This document shows, one piece after another, positions 35,375-46,432 of a DNA stretch of 64,000 nucleotides. How positions within the stretch are numbered: position 1 is the first letter of the stretch; every line of letters starts with the position of its first letter. The DNA lies in NCBI RefSeq assembly GCF_002878395.1, contig NW_025855744.1:934813-998812 (forward strand). The letters are read 5' to 3'. The notes beneath the pieces are model-generated. The model searched no databases. It was not told the DNA's origin and saw nothing but the letters and a program-made list of their open reading frames with translations. The position numbers were made by a program, and so were the translations under genes. This DNA comes from Capsicum annuum (lineage: Eukaryota; Streptophyta; Magnoliopsida; Solanales; Solanaceae).

Positions 35375-36285
35375 GTGATCCACGAGCTACTGCAGCTACA
35401 CACTAGAGTATCGTCAACAATAGCGGACAATACCACCTCTTCACTCAATTCGCAGAACCCAGCAGGAATGGCAGCGCAAATTGATTTCCATCATCCTCTA
35501 TATCTGCAAAATTTCGATACACCTGGATTGGTGTTAATTGGCATCAAGTTAACAGGACCTGAGAATTACACATTATGGAGCAAATCGATATGATTGGCCT
35601 TGCTAGGGAAAAATAAGCTAGATTTCGTGGATGGCAGTTGTACAAAAGCTCAGTACAGTGGTAATTTGGGGAAACTCTAGGAATAATTTAATGTGATTGT
35701 TCTGAGTTGGATTGGAGCTACTGTTTCGCCGGATTTGGTTTCTAGCATAGTGTATGTGTCTGATTCAAAAAAGGTTTGGGACGAATTCAAGGAAAGGTTC
35801 GATAAATCAAATCTCACTAGAATATATCAGCTCTGGAAGGATATAGCTACTCTAAATCAAGGTACAGACTCAGTCACTGCTTACTATTCCAAAATGCGAG
35901 ATTATTGGGATGAGATAGATGCCTTAGTACCAAGGATAGGCTGTAGTTGTGAAGGATCTAAGGCTTCTACTGAAATGCTGAGAAATCAAAGGTTGTTGCA
36001 ATTTTTTATGGGGCTAAATGAGAGTTTCAGTCATATTCGAAGTGATATTTTATTGCGCACCCCTGTTTTGGCAGTCAATCAGGCATATGCACTAGTAGTG
36101 CAAGAAGAAAGCCAAAGAGGCATGGGTACTGGTAGCAAACAAATGGATTCCATCACCTTAATGGATGGAGGTGGCCATCAATATTTAACCCATCTAAACC
36201 TGCTTCTACTTCAAATCAGACCACTTATAAGAAGCCACTTTTTCCTACAGATTATGCTCACTGTTATTACAGAAACTATTTAATA
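35375..36285 (+). pseudogene. Ty1/copia gag (decayed)
   Basis: The frame opens at the ATG at 35375; a second ATG at 35468 begins MAAQIDFHHPLYLQN. The block GPENYTLWSKSI is the N-terminal copia gag motif. A stop falls after it; a second open stretch at 35693-36283 encodes the UBN2-type gag domain (VWDEFKERFDKSNLTRIYQL, FMGLNESF, LVVQEESQRG). The zinc knuckle expected afterwards is not clear. At least three stops lie between the two parts. Confidence 0.9.
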
Positions 36286-36549
36286 GAATGGTAGGATATC
36301 CACCTGATTTCAAAACCAAAAAGAAGGGCCAGTATAGTTCCACTAAAGCCTATGCCTGAGGTAATGTTGTGGATTCAGAAATTGGACCTGTTTCTTCAGG
36401 AGAAGGGAGGTACATATCTGAGGAATAATATCAATAATTCATCACAGCAAGTTTCGGTAACACCTCAGGCAGCAACAACACTAACAACACTAACAATACC
36501 TTAGGTGATTTTTCGGCTAATATGACAGGTATACTTGCACATTTACCCA

Positions 36550-36860
36550 GTATTTTTTCACATGAGTGGATAATTGATTCTGGTGCATCTCACCATATCA
36601 CACCATATAAAGAGTGCTTGTTTAATCCCTTAAAACTTAAGGGTTGTGAGAGAAACAAGGTCTAAGTACCTACGGGTGGTAGATGTGAAGTTACACACAA
36701 AGGAACCACTGTCATACTGAGAGATCATAGGCTTAAGAATGTTCTATATGTTCCTGATTTCAAGTACAACTTGTTGTCAGTGTCAAAGATGACAAAAGAT
36801 CTTTGCTGCTCAGTATGCTTTTACCCAGATTTTTATGTTTTCCAGGACCTTTACTCTGGC
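36550..36860 (+). pseudogene. Copia protease
   Basis: WIIDSGASHHITP at 36567-36605 holds the intact Asp-Ser-Gly catalytic motif, followed by LKNVLYVPDFKYNLLSVSKM. One stop interrupts the domain. It processes the Gag-Pol polyprotein in the family. Confidence 0.9.
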
Positions 36861-36866
36861 TAGGTC

Positions 36867-37640
36867 TTGGCGATTGGTAGAGAAAACAATGGTTTATACT
36901 TACTGAAGGATGATTCATCAAGATATCCTGTAGTAGGCTCAACAATTCATAAAGAAGTTGATGGTGCAATGTGGCATATGAGATTAGGCCATCCGTCCAT
37001 CAGTATTCCAAGTTACATTCCCATTGTTCAGATTGGAAAAGAAGCACACAAACTATGTGAGATATGCCCATTATCCAAGCAGACAAGGTTATAGTTTCCT
37101 GTTAGTAACTCACATTCTAATAGCATTTTTCAGTTGATACATGTTGATGTATGGGGTCCTTTTAAGGTTCCTACTTATGATAGAAAACATTACGTTACTA
37201 TTGTTGATGACTATAGTAGATATACGTGGACATGTTTGGTTCAGTATAAGTCTGAAATGATTGATGTTCTGAAAGATTTTTTGTTGAAAGTAAAGAATTA
37301 GTTTGGTACTACTGTGAAGACATTAAGATCAGACAATGGTAGAGAGTTTTTCAATTCTCAGTGTTCTGATTTACTTTCATCCTTGGGCATTATTCATCAA
37401 AGCTTTTGTCCATACACACCCCAACAAAATGGGGTGGTGGAGAGAAAACATAGAGACATTCTTAAGATAGCTAGAGCTCTTAATTTTAGAGTCCCATCCC
37501 TAACAAGTTCTAGGGAGACTGGGTTATGACTGCAATATATCTTATAAATAAACTGTCTACACCAATTTTGCAAGAAAAGTCTCCTTATACAATTTTATAT
37601 AAGAAACCTGTAGTATATAATCACTTAAGGGTCTTTGGTT
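36867..37640 (+). pseudogene. Copia GAG-pre-integrase and integrase
   Basis: MWHMRLGHPS followed by CEICPLSKQTR is the zinc-binding pre-integrase region (36990-37090). The catalytic core has LIHVDVWGPF, TLRSDNGREF and PQQNGVVERKH, giving the D, D and E positions of the DDE triad. Stops occur after the zinc region and within the core, and a frame change at about 37520 leads into the following ORF. Confidence 0.95.
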
Positions 37641-38233
37641 TCTTATGTTTTGTATCTACTTTACCTAAAGGAGATAAGTTTGAACCAAGAGCCAAAAGAG
37701 CAGTTTTTATTAGTTATTCTGAGACTCAAAAGGGATACAAGTTATTTGATCTTCAACAGAACACATGTTGGGTCAGTAAAGATATGGTATTCAGAGAAGG
37801 CATCTTTCCTTTCAAGGGAATCACATATGAAGGAACCACTATTTTTAATGTTCCACACTCTGTCAATGATTATCATCATCCTGACCCTATTCTAATACCT
37901 ATGCCTGTATCACATGCCCCTGTATATGATGATCCTGCTAGCTCTTCTAGTGTGCCAGAATTTGCAGATAATATACAACATTCCACAATTGAAGCTGATA
38001 AAGTGCCACCAGTGGAATATTTATTTCCAGTTGTTCCACAAACAACAGACTTGAGAAGGACAACAAGAAGTGCCAATCCACCAAAATGGTTAAAGGATTA
38101 TGTAAGAACTAAATCTGGTGGTAAGTCTGAAAGTGTGACCCTTTATTCTATCTCAGATATGTTGTCTTATGATAATGTCTCACCAGCATATCAAGCCTAT
38201 CTGCAAGCCTTTTCTGCTCAAATTGAACCATAA
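37526..38233 (+). pseudogene. Copia integrase C-terminus and RT-proximal linker
   Basis: A 235-codon open stretch: NKLSTPILQEKSPY, then the conserved HLRVFGFLCFVS and the GYKLFDLQQN block of copia integrases, then a Pro/Ser-rich linker to RRTTRSANPPKWLKDYV, the standard lead-in to reverse transcriptase. It is the longest intact piece of this element. Confidence 0.9.
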
Positions 38234-39333
38234 AATTTTAAAGAAGTCGCAACAGATGAACATTAGATTAAGGCTATGAAGCTTGAAATTCAAGCCCTAG
38301 AGGAAAATCAGACTTGGGACTTGGTCCCTCTACCACCAGGGAAATATGCTATAGGTTCTAAATGGGTATACAAGATTAAATATAGGGCTGATGGGAGCAT
38401 TGAAAGATATAGGATAGATTAGTTGTGAAGGGATACAATCAGTAGAAAGGTTTGGATTATCATGATACCTTCTCATCTATTTCTAAAATGGTGACAGTTA
38501 GAGCTGTGATAAGACTGGCAGCCTCCAAGAAGTGGGACATCTTCCAAATAGATGTAAATAATGCTTTCCTATAAGGAGATCTTTATGAAGATGTATACAT
38601 GGAATTGCCTCAAGGATTTTAGAGACAGGAAAGTAAACTGGTATGCAAATCGAAAAAATCATTATAGGGACTCAAACAGGCTTCAAGACAGTAGAATATT
38701 AAGCTCACAAATACATTAATTGATAGTGGCTATACACAAAGCAGCTATGATCACTCATTATTTATTCAGAGATCAGTACATGATATTGTAGTGGTCTTGG
38801 TTTATATTGATGATCTGCTTATCACAGGGAGTAACTCTACTCTAATTCACCATGAAAAAGACACACTGAACAAGGCATTCAAGGTGAAAGACTTGGGCCA
38901 GTTAAGATTCTTCTAGGGAATTGAAGTACTCAGGTCTGACAAAGGTGTCTTGCTTAACCAAAAGAAGTATATGTTGGAACTGATCTCACAAACTGTCCTG
39001 AGTGGGTGCAAACCATCTACAACAGCATTAGAGGTCAATAAGAAATTAACTTCTGTAGAGTATAACCTCCAAGTTGGTCCATCTGATGATCCAGAAATAG
39101 ATGACATACTTGGTTATCAAAAGCTGGTTGGCAAATTGTTTTATCTCACTATTACAAGGCCTGACATTTGGTTTGCAGTACAAACATTAAGCCAATTTAT
39201 GCAGAGACCTAAACAGTCTCACATAGATTGTGCATTAAGGGTGGTGAGGTATCTGAAGGGTAGTCCTGTACTTAGAATTCTACTTAAAGTAGATGAGATC
39301 ACATCTATGACTACTTTCTGTGATTCTGATTAG
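38234..39333 (+). pseudogene. Copia reverse transcriptase (RVT_2 type, decayed)
   Basis: AMKLEIQALEENQTWDLVPLP and GSKWVYKIKYRADGSIERY mark the start. A decayed central part follows, then LVYIDDLLITGS with both catalytic Asp codons intact at 38809-38814. Downstream are YMLELISQT and YQKLVGKLFYLTITRPDIWFAVQTLSQFMQ. Many stops lie between 38400 and 38700. The fold and order are typical of Ty1/copia. Confidence 0.95.
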
Positions 39334-39985
39334 GCATCTTGTCCCAACACTAGAAGGTCAATTTCAGGGTATTTAGTCATGATGGTTGATTCTTTGGTTT
39401 CTTGGAAATCTAAGAAACAACATACAGTGAGCAGAAGCTGAGTATAGGAGCATAGCAGGTGCAACTACTGAAGTAATATGGTTGACTAGTTTATTGGCAG
39501 ATCTCGGAGTGACCTTAACCATGCCTGTGAAGTTGTTTTGTGATAATAAAGTTGCACTACAAATTGCTGCTAAACCTATTTTTCATGAGAGAACTAAGCA
39601 CATAGAAATCGATTGTTATTTTGTCAGAGAAAGAATCAAATCAGGTTTGCTGCAACCAGTTCATGTCCCCTCCATCATACAACTAGCTGATCTCATGACT
39701 AAAGGACTTCCAGCAGCTGGAACTGCTGAAGTGATATGGCTGACTGGTTTATTGGCAGATCTTAGAGTAACCTTAACCATGCCTGTGAAGTTGTTTTGTG
39801 ATAATAAAGCTGGACTACAAATTGCTGCAAATCCTATTTTTCATGAGAGAACTAAGCACATAGAAATCGATTGTTATTTTTTCAGAGAAAGAATCAAATC
39901 AGGTTTGCTGCAACCAGTTCATGTCCCCTCCAACATGCAACTAGCTGATCTCATGACTAAAGGACTTCCAGCAGCTCAACATTAA
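39334..39985 (+). pseudogene. Copia RNase H with an in-frame 258-bp tandem duplication
   Basis: The RNase H region ([24 protein letters not shown]) is followed by an open 167-codon frame containing the same 86-residue module twice: LPV-free core 'LFCDNKVALQIAAKPIFHE', 'RTKHIEIDCYFVRERI', 'ADLMTKGLP'. The second unit starts at about 39739 against 39481. The duplication keeps the frame and leaves two copies of the terminal domain. Confidence 0.95.
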
Positions 39986-40033
39986 TTTTTTCTTTCCAAG
40001 CTGAGCGTCCTTGATGTTTTCCGGTCACCAGCT

Positions 40034-40043
40034 TGAAGGGGAG
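40034..40043 (+). other. Polypurine tract of the copia element
   Basis: GAAGGGGAG directly before the 3' LTR start TAAAGAGACT. Confidence 0.85.
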
Positions 40044-40284
40044 TAAAGAGACTAGTCAGTTAGGTTGTTATAGTTTGTTAGATAAGAGAGTGGTGTACAG
40101 CTGGTGTACAGCTGTCAAGTTAGTGGAGTTGGATGTTAGTGGAGTCGGTTATTTTTCTCTATAAGTAGCAATTGCATCACTAACATTGTAATGAGAATTA
40201 GATCATTTTCAATCAATAAAGCTTGTTCATTCCTCTAAGAACCATATCAACGAACTTGGTCCAACAGCTCTAGGGATTTTATCA
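40044..40284 (+). repeat. 3' LTR of the Ty1/copia element (241 bp)
   Basis: Near-identical to 35120-35361, ends TTTTATCA, followed by the GCATC target duplication at 40285-40289. Confidence 0.95.
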
Positions 40285-40289
40285 GCATC
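40285..40289. repeat. Target-site duplication (right) of the copia element
   Basis: GCATC, identical to 35115-35119. Confidence 0.9.
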
Positions 40290-41230
40290 CTCGCTTTCTG
40301 GTCATGTTATTGTACATCATCCCAATTTGATGGTAATGTTTTTGTTACGAAAGTTATATTTGTTGACTCTAATTTGGTACTTCAAAGATGTTTCAGTTGA
40401 CATGCAGTAATTCTCTGGGGTTTCCCCATTGATCTGAATATTTGCAGTTTCAGTTTTAACTTTGTTTCATAGTTTTAGTCTTCGATTTAAAAATGCAGTT
40501 CAAAGATGTTCGGCCGACATGAACATCTGGGTTTTGGGTGTCTTAATAAGAAAGGAGAAAAATTTTCTTTTTCTCCTATGCATTTGGACCAGACATTTTC
40601 CCATACAGCATACAAACTCAAGTTACACTAGATGTGAAGTACAGCTTTTAGGCATTGTTTAAGGGCTATAGATAATAGTAACATCAAGTCACGGGATAAA
40701 AAAGTGAGAATAGATTGCAAAGAAATTAAATTGTGTGATAAGCCTAGGTCCAATAGTCACGGCCAAGCTCACATACCAGTCCAGAGAACACATCATATAA
40801 ATAATAGAATTTTCAACTAAATGAAGTTAACAAAAGTAATTTGCCTTTGTTATGAACCAGAAAGAAGAAATTGCTAAAGATGCCCAAAATCTCATTCCAT
40901 TTCTGCATATTTGATCTCATTCTCAATGTGTGTCATATGCTTGAAACTTTGATATTTGTATCTAAACACTCGGTCTTCTCACTTAGTTTTTTGTTGATCA
41001 ATTAAGATTTTGGGCATCAAATGGGTTAGGATCCGCCTGTATATATAAAATTTGGTTATGGGTTTGTTAATTTCATTTTTCAACTGTTGTGGGTTGGATT
41101 GGAGTTTGATGTTTCTCTTTCTCAAATTGTCACTCTCTTTTTCGATATGTATTTGCCTCTTCCCCAGCCTCATTGCACCGACGTTTTGACATTATTTTTA
41201 TCTGTAGGATGAAACTTAGGATTTCCACGT
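40290..41230. other. Low-copy sequence, possible exon edge then intron-like
   Basis: Joined across the copia insertion, 'gcag' + 'tttttgcatcctcg' continues to 'ttgatggtaatg', which would be a short exon of about 50 bases with a GT donor. One frame of it is open (LSGHVIVHHPNLM). The rest is AT-rich with no ORF above 66 codons and no repeat signature. I do not recognise the gene. Confidence 0.3.
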
Positions 41231-41880
41231 ATGTGTGCATTTAAAGAATATTATTATAAAGGAACATATAATATAGAAGAAAGTAAATAAATAAGAAAAT
41301 TATATTTTAGTAAATTACCTGAAGCATTTAGTTCAAAAATAATAAAAATTTGGGATGAAGCAAAAATAGTAGATACCCTAGGAGCAAGAATAAAATTTTT
41401 TACAACAATGGTATAGAAATCTATATGAAAAATATAGAGAAGAAATAAAAATAGAAAAAACATCAATAAGAAATTTAGCATGTTGCAAAGATAAAATAGC
41501 ACCTCAATTTGGATATGAAGAAAGTTATTATAAGAAAAGAAAAGGACATAAGAAATATAAGAAATACAAAAAATCAAAATATAAATATAAGAAATCAAGA
41601 AAAAATATATTATGTAAAAAATTATAAATATAAAAGATCATATAAAAAAGAAATCTATAAAAAAAAAATGTACTTGTTATAATTGTGGGAAACTAGGACA
41701 TTTAGCTAGAGATTGTAAATTACCCAAAAAACCCAAAAAATAAACAAATATCAGAAATAAAAATAGAAAATACAGAATATATGCAGATAGATTATATAGA
41801 TTATGAATTAGAAAGTGAAGATAGTATATATGAAATTTCAGAGAATGAAACAGATAATGAAATAGATAGTGAATTAGCTG
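41231..41880 (+). pseudogene. Endogenous pararetrovirus unit A: coat protein C-terminal part
   Basis: Begins abruptly inside the coat-protein frame (MCAFKEYYYKG, matching 44165 onward in unit B). It carries the Lys/Tyr-rich basic tract and the zinc finger at about 41669-41716, which is a canonical CCHC (CYNCGKLGHLARDC). Small indels break the frame. The family is Caulimoviridae, in which this protein forms the capsid. The 5' part is missing in this unit. Two minus-strand ORFs here are antisense to the A-rich coding strand. Confidence 0.85.
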
Positions 41881-41886
41881 AATCAA

Positions 41887-42640
41887 ATGACTGAAAAAAA
41901 TATAAAAATGAATCAAATAACTAAAGAAGATATAAAAATAACAACAAAGGAAGAATATTTAAATGAAGAAGAAATAGATCAAAAAATAATATTTGACAGT
42001 AATATATTTGACGAAATAAAAGAAAAAGAGTTAGACTTAAGTGTAGGACAAATATTTAAAATACCAACAATAAAAAATATATTTAGTAGAAAAAAGGAAG
42101 AATACTACGTAGTAAGCCAAAAAGAACATATAATAGACTGTAGATATGCAAAACAAAGAGTTAGTAGTTAGTATACCACTAGTGACAAAAAGAATAATTA
42201 ATAAAGAAATAAAATATATAAAAAGTAAAGACCCAATAAAATATATACACCTTGGAGGAACAGAGATATTAATAAAAGCATGTTTTAGAGAAGGAATAGA
42301 TACACCAATAGAATTGTATTTAGCAGATGATAGAATTATAAAACCTATAGAAAAAGTATAATAACAGCCATAAAAAGAAATTTAATATACCAAAAATTTA
42401 AAATTTATAATAAGTGTGAATTATTCAGTAGCAACAATAGACAAAAATATAGATAAATCATTAGTATTATATTGAAAAATATCAGGAATAGATCTAACCC
42501 ATGAAGTAAAATATTTACAGCAAAATGTAAAAATCTATATGTACTAACAACAAAACATAAAATAACATGAAAAAATAAAATTAATAAAATACAAATAGAA
42601 AATTCTTTTGAACAATTTGTAAAAACAATTGAGAATAGAT
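41887..42640 (+). pseudogene. Endogenous pararetrovirus unit A: movement protein (broken)
   Basis: Two overlapping open pieces, 41887-42171 and 42146-42361, cover the 30K-superfamily movement protein: YYVVSQKEHIIDCRYA then, after a frame change, HLGGTEILIKACFREGIDT and LYLADDRIIKPI. Further decayed sequence follows to about 42632. There the similarity to unit B (45540-45560) ends and leader sequence of the next unit begins, so protease, RT and RNase H are deleted. Confidence 0.85.
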
Positions 42641-42811
42641 CTATTCATCTATTTATTTACCCAAGTTATCCACACACTCCTACAAATGGTATCAGAGCCT
42701 ATGCTAATTAAAGTTACGAAAGTAGTATATAATTGGATTTATTTGATTAATTTATTAATTATGATAAAATTAGATTTAGATATCCACCAAAATATTATAA
42801 ATATTGTTTAG
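42641..42811 (+). other. Pararetrovirus leader with Met-tRNA primer-binding site
   Basis: TGGTATCAGAGC at 42687-42698 is the initiator-Met primer site used for minus-strand DNA synthesis in Caulimoviridae; it marks the conventional map origin. The leader runs to the ATG at 42812. It follows directly on the truncated movement gene of unit A. Confidence 0.85.
42687..42698 (+). other. Primer-binding site (tRNA-iMet) of the pararetrovirus
   Basis: Exact TGGTATCAGAGC, 114 bp before the first ATG of unit B. Confidence 0.9.
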
Positions 42812-43400
42812 ATGAATAACGTACCAAAATCACAACAATATAAAGAATCAAAACAAATAATATCTAAAAACAGTAAAAAAAAACTAAAAATAAGGATAGA
42901 AAGACTACAGTATAACATAATTGTCGGAGTTAGTAAAAACTCAATAAATGCACAAAAAAAAGAAATATCAAATTTAGAATCAATAATAGATAGTCTAGAA
43001 TATATATATCAACATAACCTATATACATTTAAATATAATGAACAAAGAAAAATTTATAATAGACGAAAAAACATATGAAAATCACGAAGGATTAAAAATA
43101 AAAATAGTATTCTCTAATTTACGGAGGTGGTATAAGAAAATATATGAACATTTATATTTAATATTAGAAAAAAAGAATTAAAATTAGATGATAAGTTGAC
43201 AGTCATGGTAAGAATAGAAAAAGAAAACGAAGAGATAGATAGAAAAAAAGAAATAGATAAAATAAAACAACAAACCACAAAAGAAATACAAAAAATAGAA
43301 GAAACTAAAAATAGTAGGATTGCTGAATTAGAAAAAGAATTACAAATACTAAAAGACTTGTATGAAAAAAGAAAGAAAGAAAACAGAAGAAAAAGATAAA
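42812..43400 (+). pseudogene. Pararetrovirus unit B: first ORF, Lys/Glu-rich coiled coil
   Basis: The ATG at 42812 opens an 88-codon frame; after a frame change near 43035, a second open stretch reaches 43399. The later part is strongly charged with heptad-like spacing (KEIDKIKQQTTKEIQKIEE, RIAELEKELQIL), a probable coiled coil. Coiled-coil proteins are common near the 5' end of caulimovirid genomes. I cannot assign a specific function. Confidence 0.65.
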
Positions 43401-44018
43401 GAACAAAAATTATTAATTGGATAAATCAATTTAAAAAAAATTAGAAATAAAAAGTAAAGAACCAGAAACCAGTGGATTAGAAATAATACAATAGATGTTG
43501 AAGAAACAAATAATTATGATTTGAAAGATAGTGAAACATATATAGTAATTCTAGAAAACATAGGAAAACTAGAAATTAATGAAAAATAACAAGTAATTAA
43601 TAAAGAAAATCTAGAACTAATAAATACAAAAGTAAATACTCTAGATAAAAATATAATACCTAGTACATCAGAAATAAGAAAACCAACCTATAATTACAAA
43701 AATAAGTTTAAAAGATATAATCCAAAGGATTAATATAATAAATGAACGCCAAAATAAATAATTAATTACAACTTTTTTGATTTAGACTGTGTAATAGACA
43801 CAAATAAAATAATACAACTATGGGTAGGATAAATGTCAAAATAATTATTAGGTAATAAAATAGATACAACAAATACACCGGAATATATAGAAAAGATATT
43901 AATAGGAACAGTAAAATTATGATTTTTAAACCTAGTCGAAGCAAGTAAAAAAGTATTAAGATCTGATAATAAAACAGAAGGAATATCAATACCTACTAAA
44001 ATACTACCAACAGAAATA
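43401..44018 (+). pseudogene. Pararetrovirus unit B: decayed region between ORF1 and coat protein
   Basis: A-rich frames with stops (for example YIVILENIGKLEI, FFDLDCVIDTNKI, PEYIEKILIG) lead into the coat-protein frame. This is probably the N-terminal part of the coat precursor. No domain is recognised. Confidence 0.5.
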
Positions 44019-44801
44019 TTGAAAAAATATGAAATAGCTAGAAGAGAAGAATTTAGTAGTATAACAACAGAAGAAGAAGAAGAGCAAAATAAAGAGAAAG
44101 ATACGAATAGAAATTTAATGTTAAAATTAGCAATATATAATATGTGCTATATAGATGAGTATACGTGCGCATTTAAAGAATATTATTATAAAGGAACATA
44201 TAATATAGAAGAAAGTAAAGAAATAAGAAAATTATATTTTAGTAAATTACCTAAACCATTTAGTTCAAAAATAATAAAAAGTTGGGATGAAGCAAAAATA
44301 GTAGATACCCTAGGAACAAGAATAAAATTTTTACAACAATGGTATAGAAATCTATGTGAAAAATATAGAGAAGAAATAAAAATAGAAAAAACATCAATAA
44401 GAAATTTAACATGTTGCAAAGATAAAATAGCACCTCAATTTGGATGTGAAGAAAGATATTATAAGAAAAGAAAAAGACATAAGAAATATAAGAAATATAA
44501 GAAATACAAAAAATCGAAATATAAATATAAGAAACAAAGAAAAAGATATTATGTAAAAAATTATAAACATAAAAGACCATATAGAAAAAAGAAATCTATA
44601 AAAGAATGTACTTGTTATAATTGTGAAAAACTAGGACATTTAGCTAGAGATTGTAAATTACCAAAAAATCCAAAAAATAAACAAATATCAGAAATAAAGA
44701 TGGAAAATACAAAATATATGCAGATAGATTATATAGATTATGAATTAGAAAGTGAAGATAGTATATATGAAATTTCAGAGAATGAAACAGATAATAAATA
44801 G
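44019..44801 (+). pseudogene. Pararetrovirus unit B: coat protein with zinc finger
   Basis: A 260-codon open stretch. The middle part has SSKIIKSWDEAKIV and FLQQWYRNLCEKY, then CCKDKIAPQFGCE, a long Lys/Tyr/Arg-rich tract and, at 44613-44653, a CCHC finger (CYNCEKLGHLARDC). The acidic C-terminus ends at 44801. Arrangement and basic/finger/acid order match the coat proteins of Caulimoviridae. In this copy a Glu replaces the Gly after the second Cys. The N-terminus likely lies upstream in decayed sequence. Confidence 0.9.
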
Positions 44802-44813
44802 ATAGTGAATTAG

Positions 44814-45680
44814 ATGAATCAAATGACTGAAGAAGATATAAAAATGAATCAAATAACTGAAGAAGATATAAAAATAATAACAAAGGAAAAATATTTAAAT
44901 AAAGAAGAAACAAATCAAAAAATAATATTTAACAGTAATATATTTGACGAAATAAAAGGAAAAGAGTTTGACTTAAGTGTAGAAAAAATATTTAAAATAC
45001 CAACAATAAAAAATATATTTAGTAGAAAAAAGGAAGAATACTACGTAGTAAGCCAAAAAAAATATATAATAGATTGTAGATATGCAAAAGGAAAAGCTAG
45101 TATACCACTAGTGATAAAAAAAATAACTAATAAAGAAATAAACAATGTAAAAAGTAAAGACCCAATAAAATATATACACCTTGGAGGAACAGCGATATTA
45201 ATAAAAGCATGTTTTAGAGAAGGAATAGTTACACCAATAGAATTATATTTAGCAGATGATAGAATTATAAAACCTATTGAAAAAAGTATAATAACAGCAA
45301 TAAAAGGAAATTTAATATACCAAAAATTTAAATTTATAATAAGTGTGAATTATTCAGTAGCAAAACAGATAAAAATATAGATAAATCATTAGTATTAGAT
45401 TGGAAAATATCAGGAATAGAACTAACCCTAGGAAGTAAAATATTTATAGCAAGATGTAAAAATCTATATGTACTAACAACAAAATATAAAATAACAGGAA
45501 AAAATAAAATTAATAAAATACAAATAGAAAGTCCTTTTGAACAATTTGTAAAAATAATTGATAAGAATGATTATAGTTACAAAGACATAAATATAGAAGA
45601 AGACTTAGAAATAATAAATGATAGAATAAGTACAACAAAAAGAATAGCTCATGAAAAACTAGAATCATCAAGCTCATAAA
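44814..45680 (+). pseudogene. Pararetrovirus unit B: movement protein
   Basis: An open frame at 44814-45380 (188 codons), continued in another frame to about 45680. Key block: KDPIKYIHLGGTAILIKACF with LYLADDRIIKPIEK, typical of the 30K-superfamily movement proteins that open plasmodesmata. It lies directly downstream of the coat gene. Coat protein before movement protein is the order I associate with Solendovirus-type viruses and related endogenous copies; the assignment is inference. Confidence 0.85.
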
Positions 45681-45689
45681 AAGGAACAA

Positions 45690-46092
45690 GTTATGAAACA
45701 ATTTCAACAGTTAATTTAAATCAATATTACATAACAGGAACAATAAATAAAAAAGAATATTTAATAGTCTTAAACACAGGATAAGAAGAAAATTATATAG
45801 CAAAATATCTAGTAAAAAGTGAAGAAATAAAATTTAATAGTAATATATGCCCAGATCTACTAAGGAGTTTAATAAACATTAAAGATACGACAAAAAAAAG
45901 AAATAATAATAGGAGTCAGCAAAATAAAAATAGAATTTGAAATAAAGGAAGAAATGCAAAAAACAAAAATAATATTAGGAATAAAATGGTTAGAACAAGT
46001 AAAATCATACAATATAGAACATACACAATTATCTCTAACATACAATAAAGAAAGATTATTCATAAAAGAACTTTAACATGATATGAAAATAT
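45690..46092 (+). pseudogene. Pararetrovirus unit B: protease fragment, then abrupt end
   Basis: About 130 codons resemble the N-terminal aspartic protease of a pol polyprotein. The block YYITGTINKKEYLIVLNTG is the expected position of the catalytic Asp-Thr-Gly, here Asn-Thr-Gly followed by a stop. Downstream ILGIKWLEQVK fits the end of the protease. At 46092 the sequence jumps to ORF1-like sequence of a third unit. RT and RNase H are absent. Confidence 0.7.
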
Positions 46093-46432
46093 ATAAACAA
46101 TAGATAGTCTAGAATATATATACCATCATAACCTATATATATTTAAATAAAATGAAAAAATAAGAATTTATAATAGACGAAAAATCATATGAAAATTATG
46201 AAGGATTAAAAATAAAAATAGTATTCTCTAATTTAGGAAGAGATATAAGAAAATAGGTGAATATTTATATTTAATGTTAAAAAAAAAAGAATTAAAATTA
46301 GAAGATAAGTTGACAGTCATGATAAGAATAGAAAGAGAAAACGAAAAGATAGATAGAAAAAAAGAAATAGATAAAATAAAACAAATCATAAAAAAATACA
46401 AAAAATAGAAAAAATAAAAAATAGTAGAATTA
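46093..46432 (+). pseudogene. Pararetrovirus unit C: ORF1 fragment
   Basis: Matches 42984-43320 of unit B, in the same orientation, with substitutions and small indels. It includes 'aagataagttgacagtcatg' at 46301 (compare 43186). It ends at 46432, where non-viral sequence resumes. Confidence 0.85.

Noticed and set aside
43762..44580. Minus-strand hydrophobic ORFs over the pararetrovirus
   Set aside because: The A-rich coding strand yields Phe/Leu/Ile-rich antisense ORFs by composition alone.
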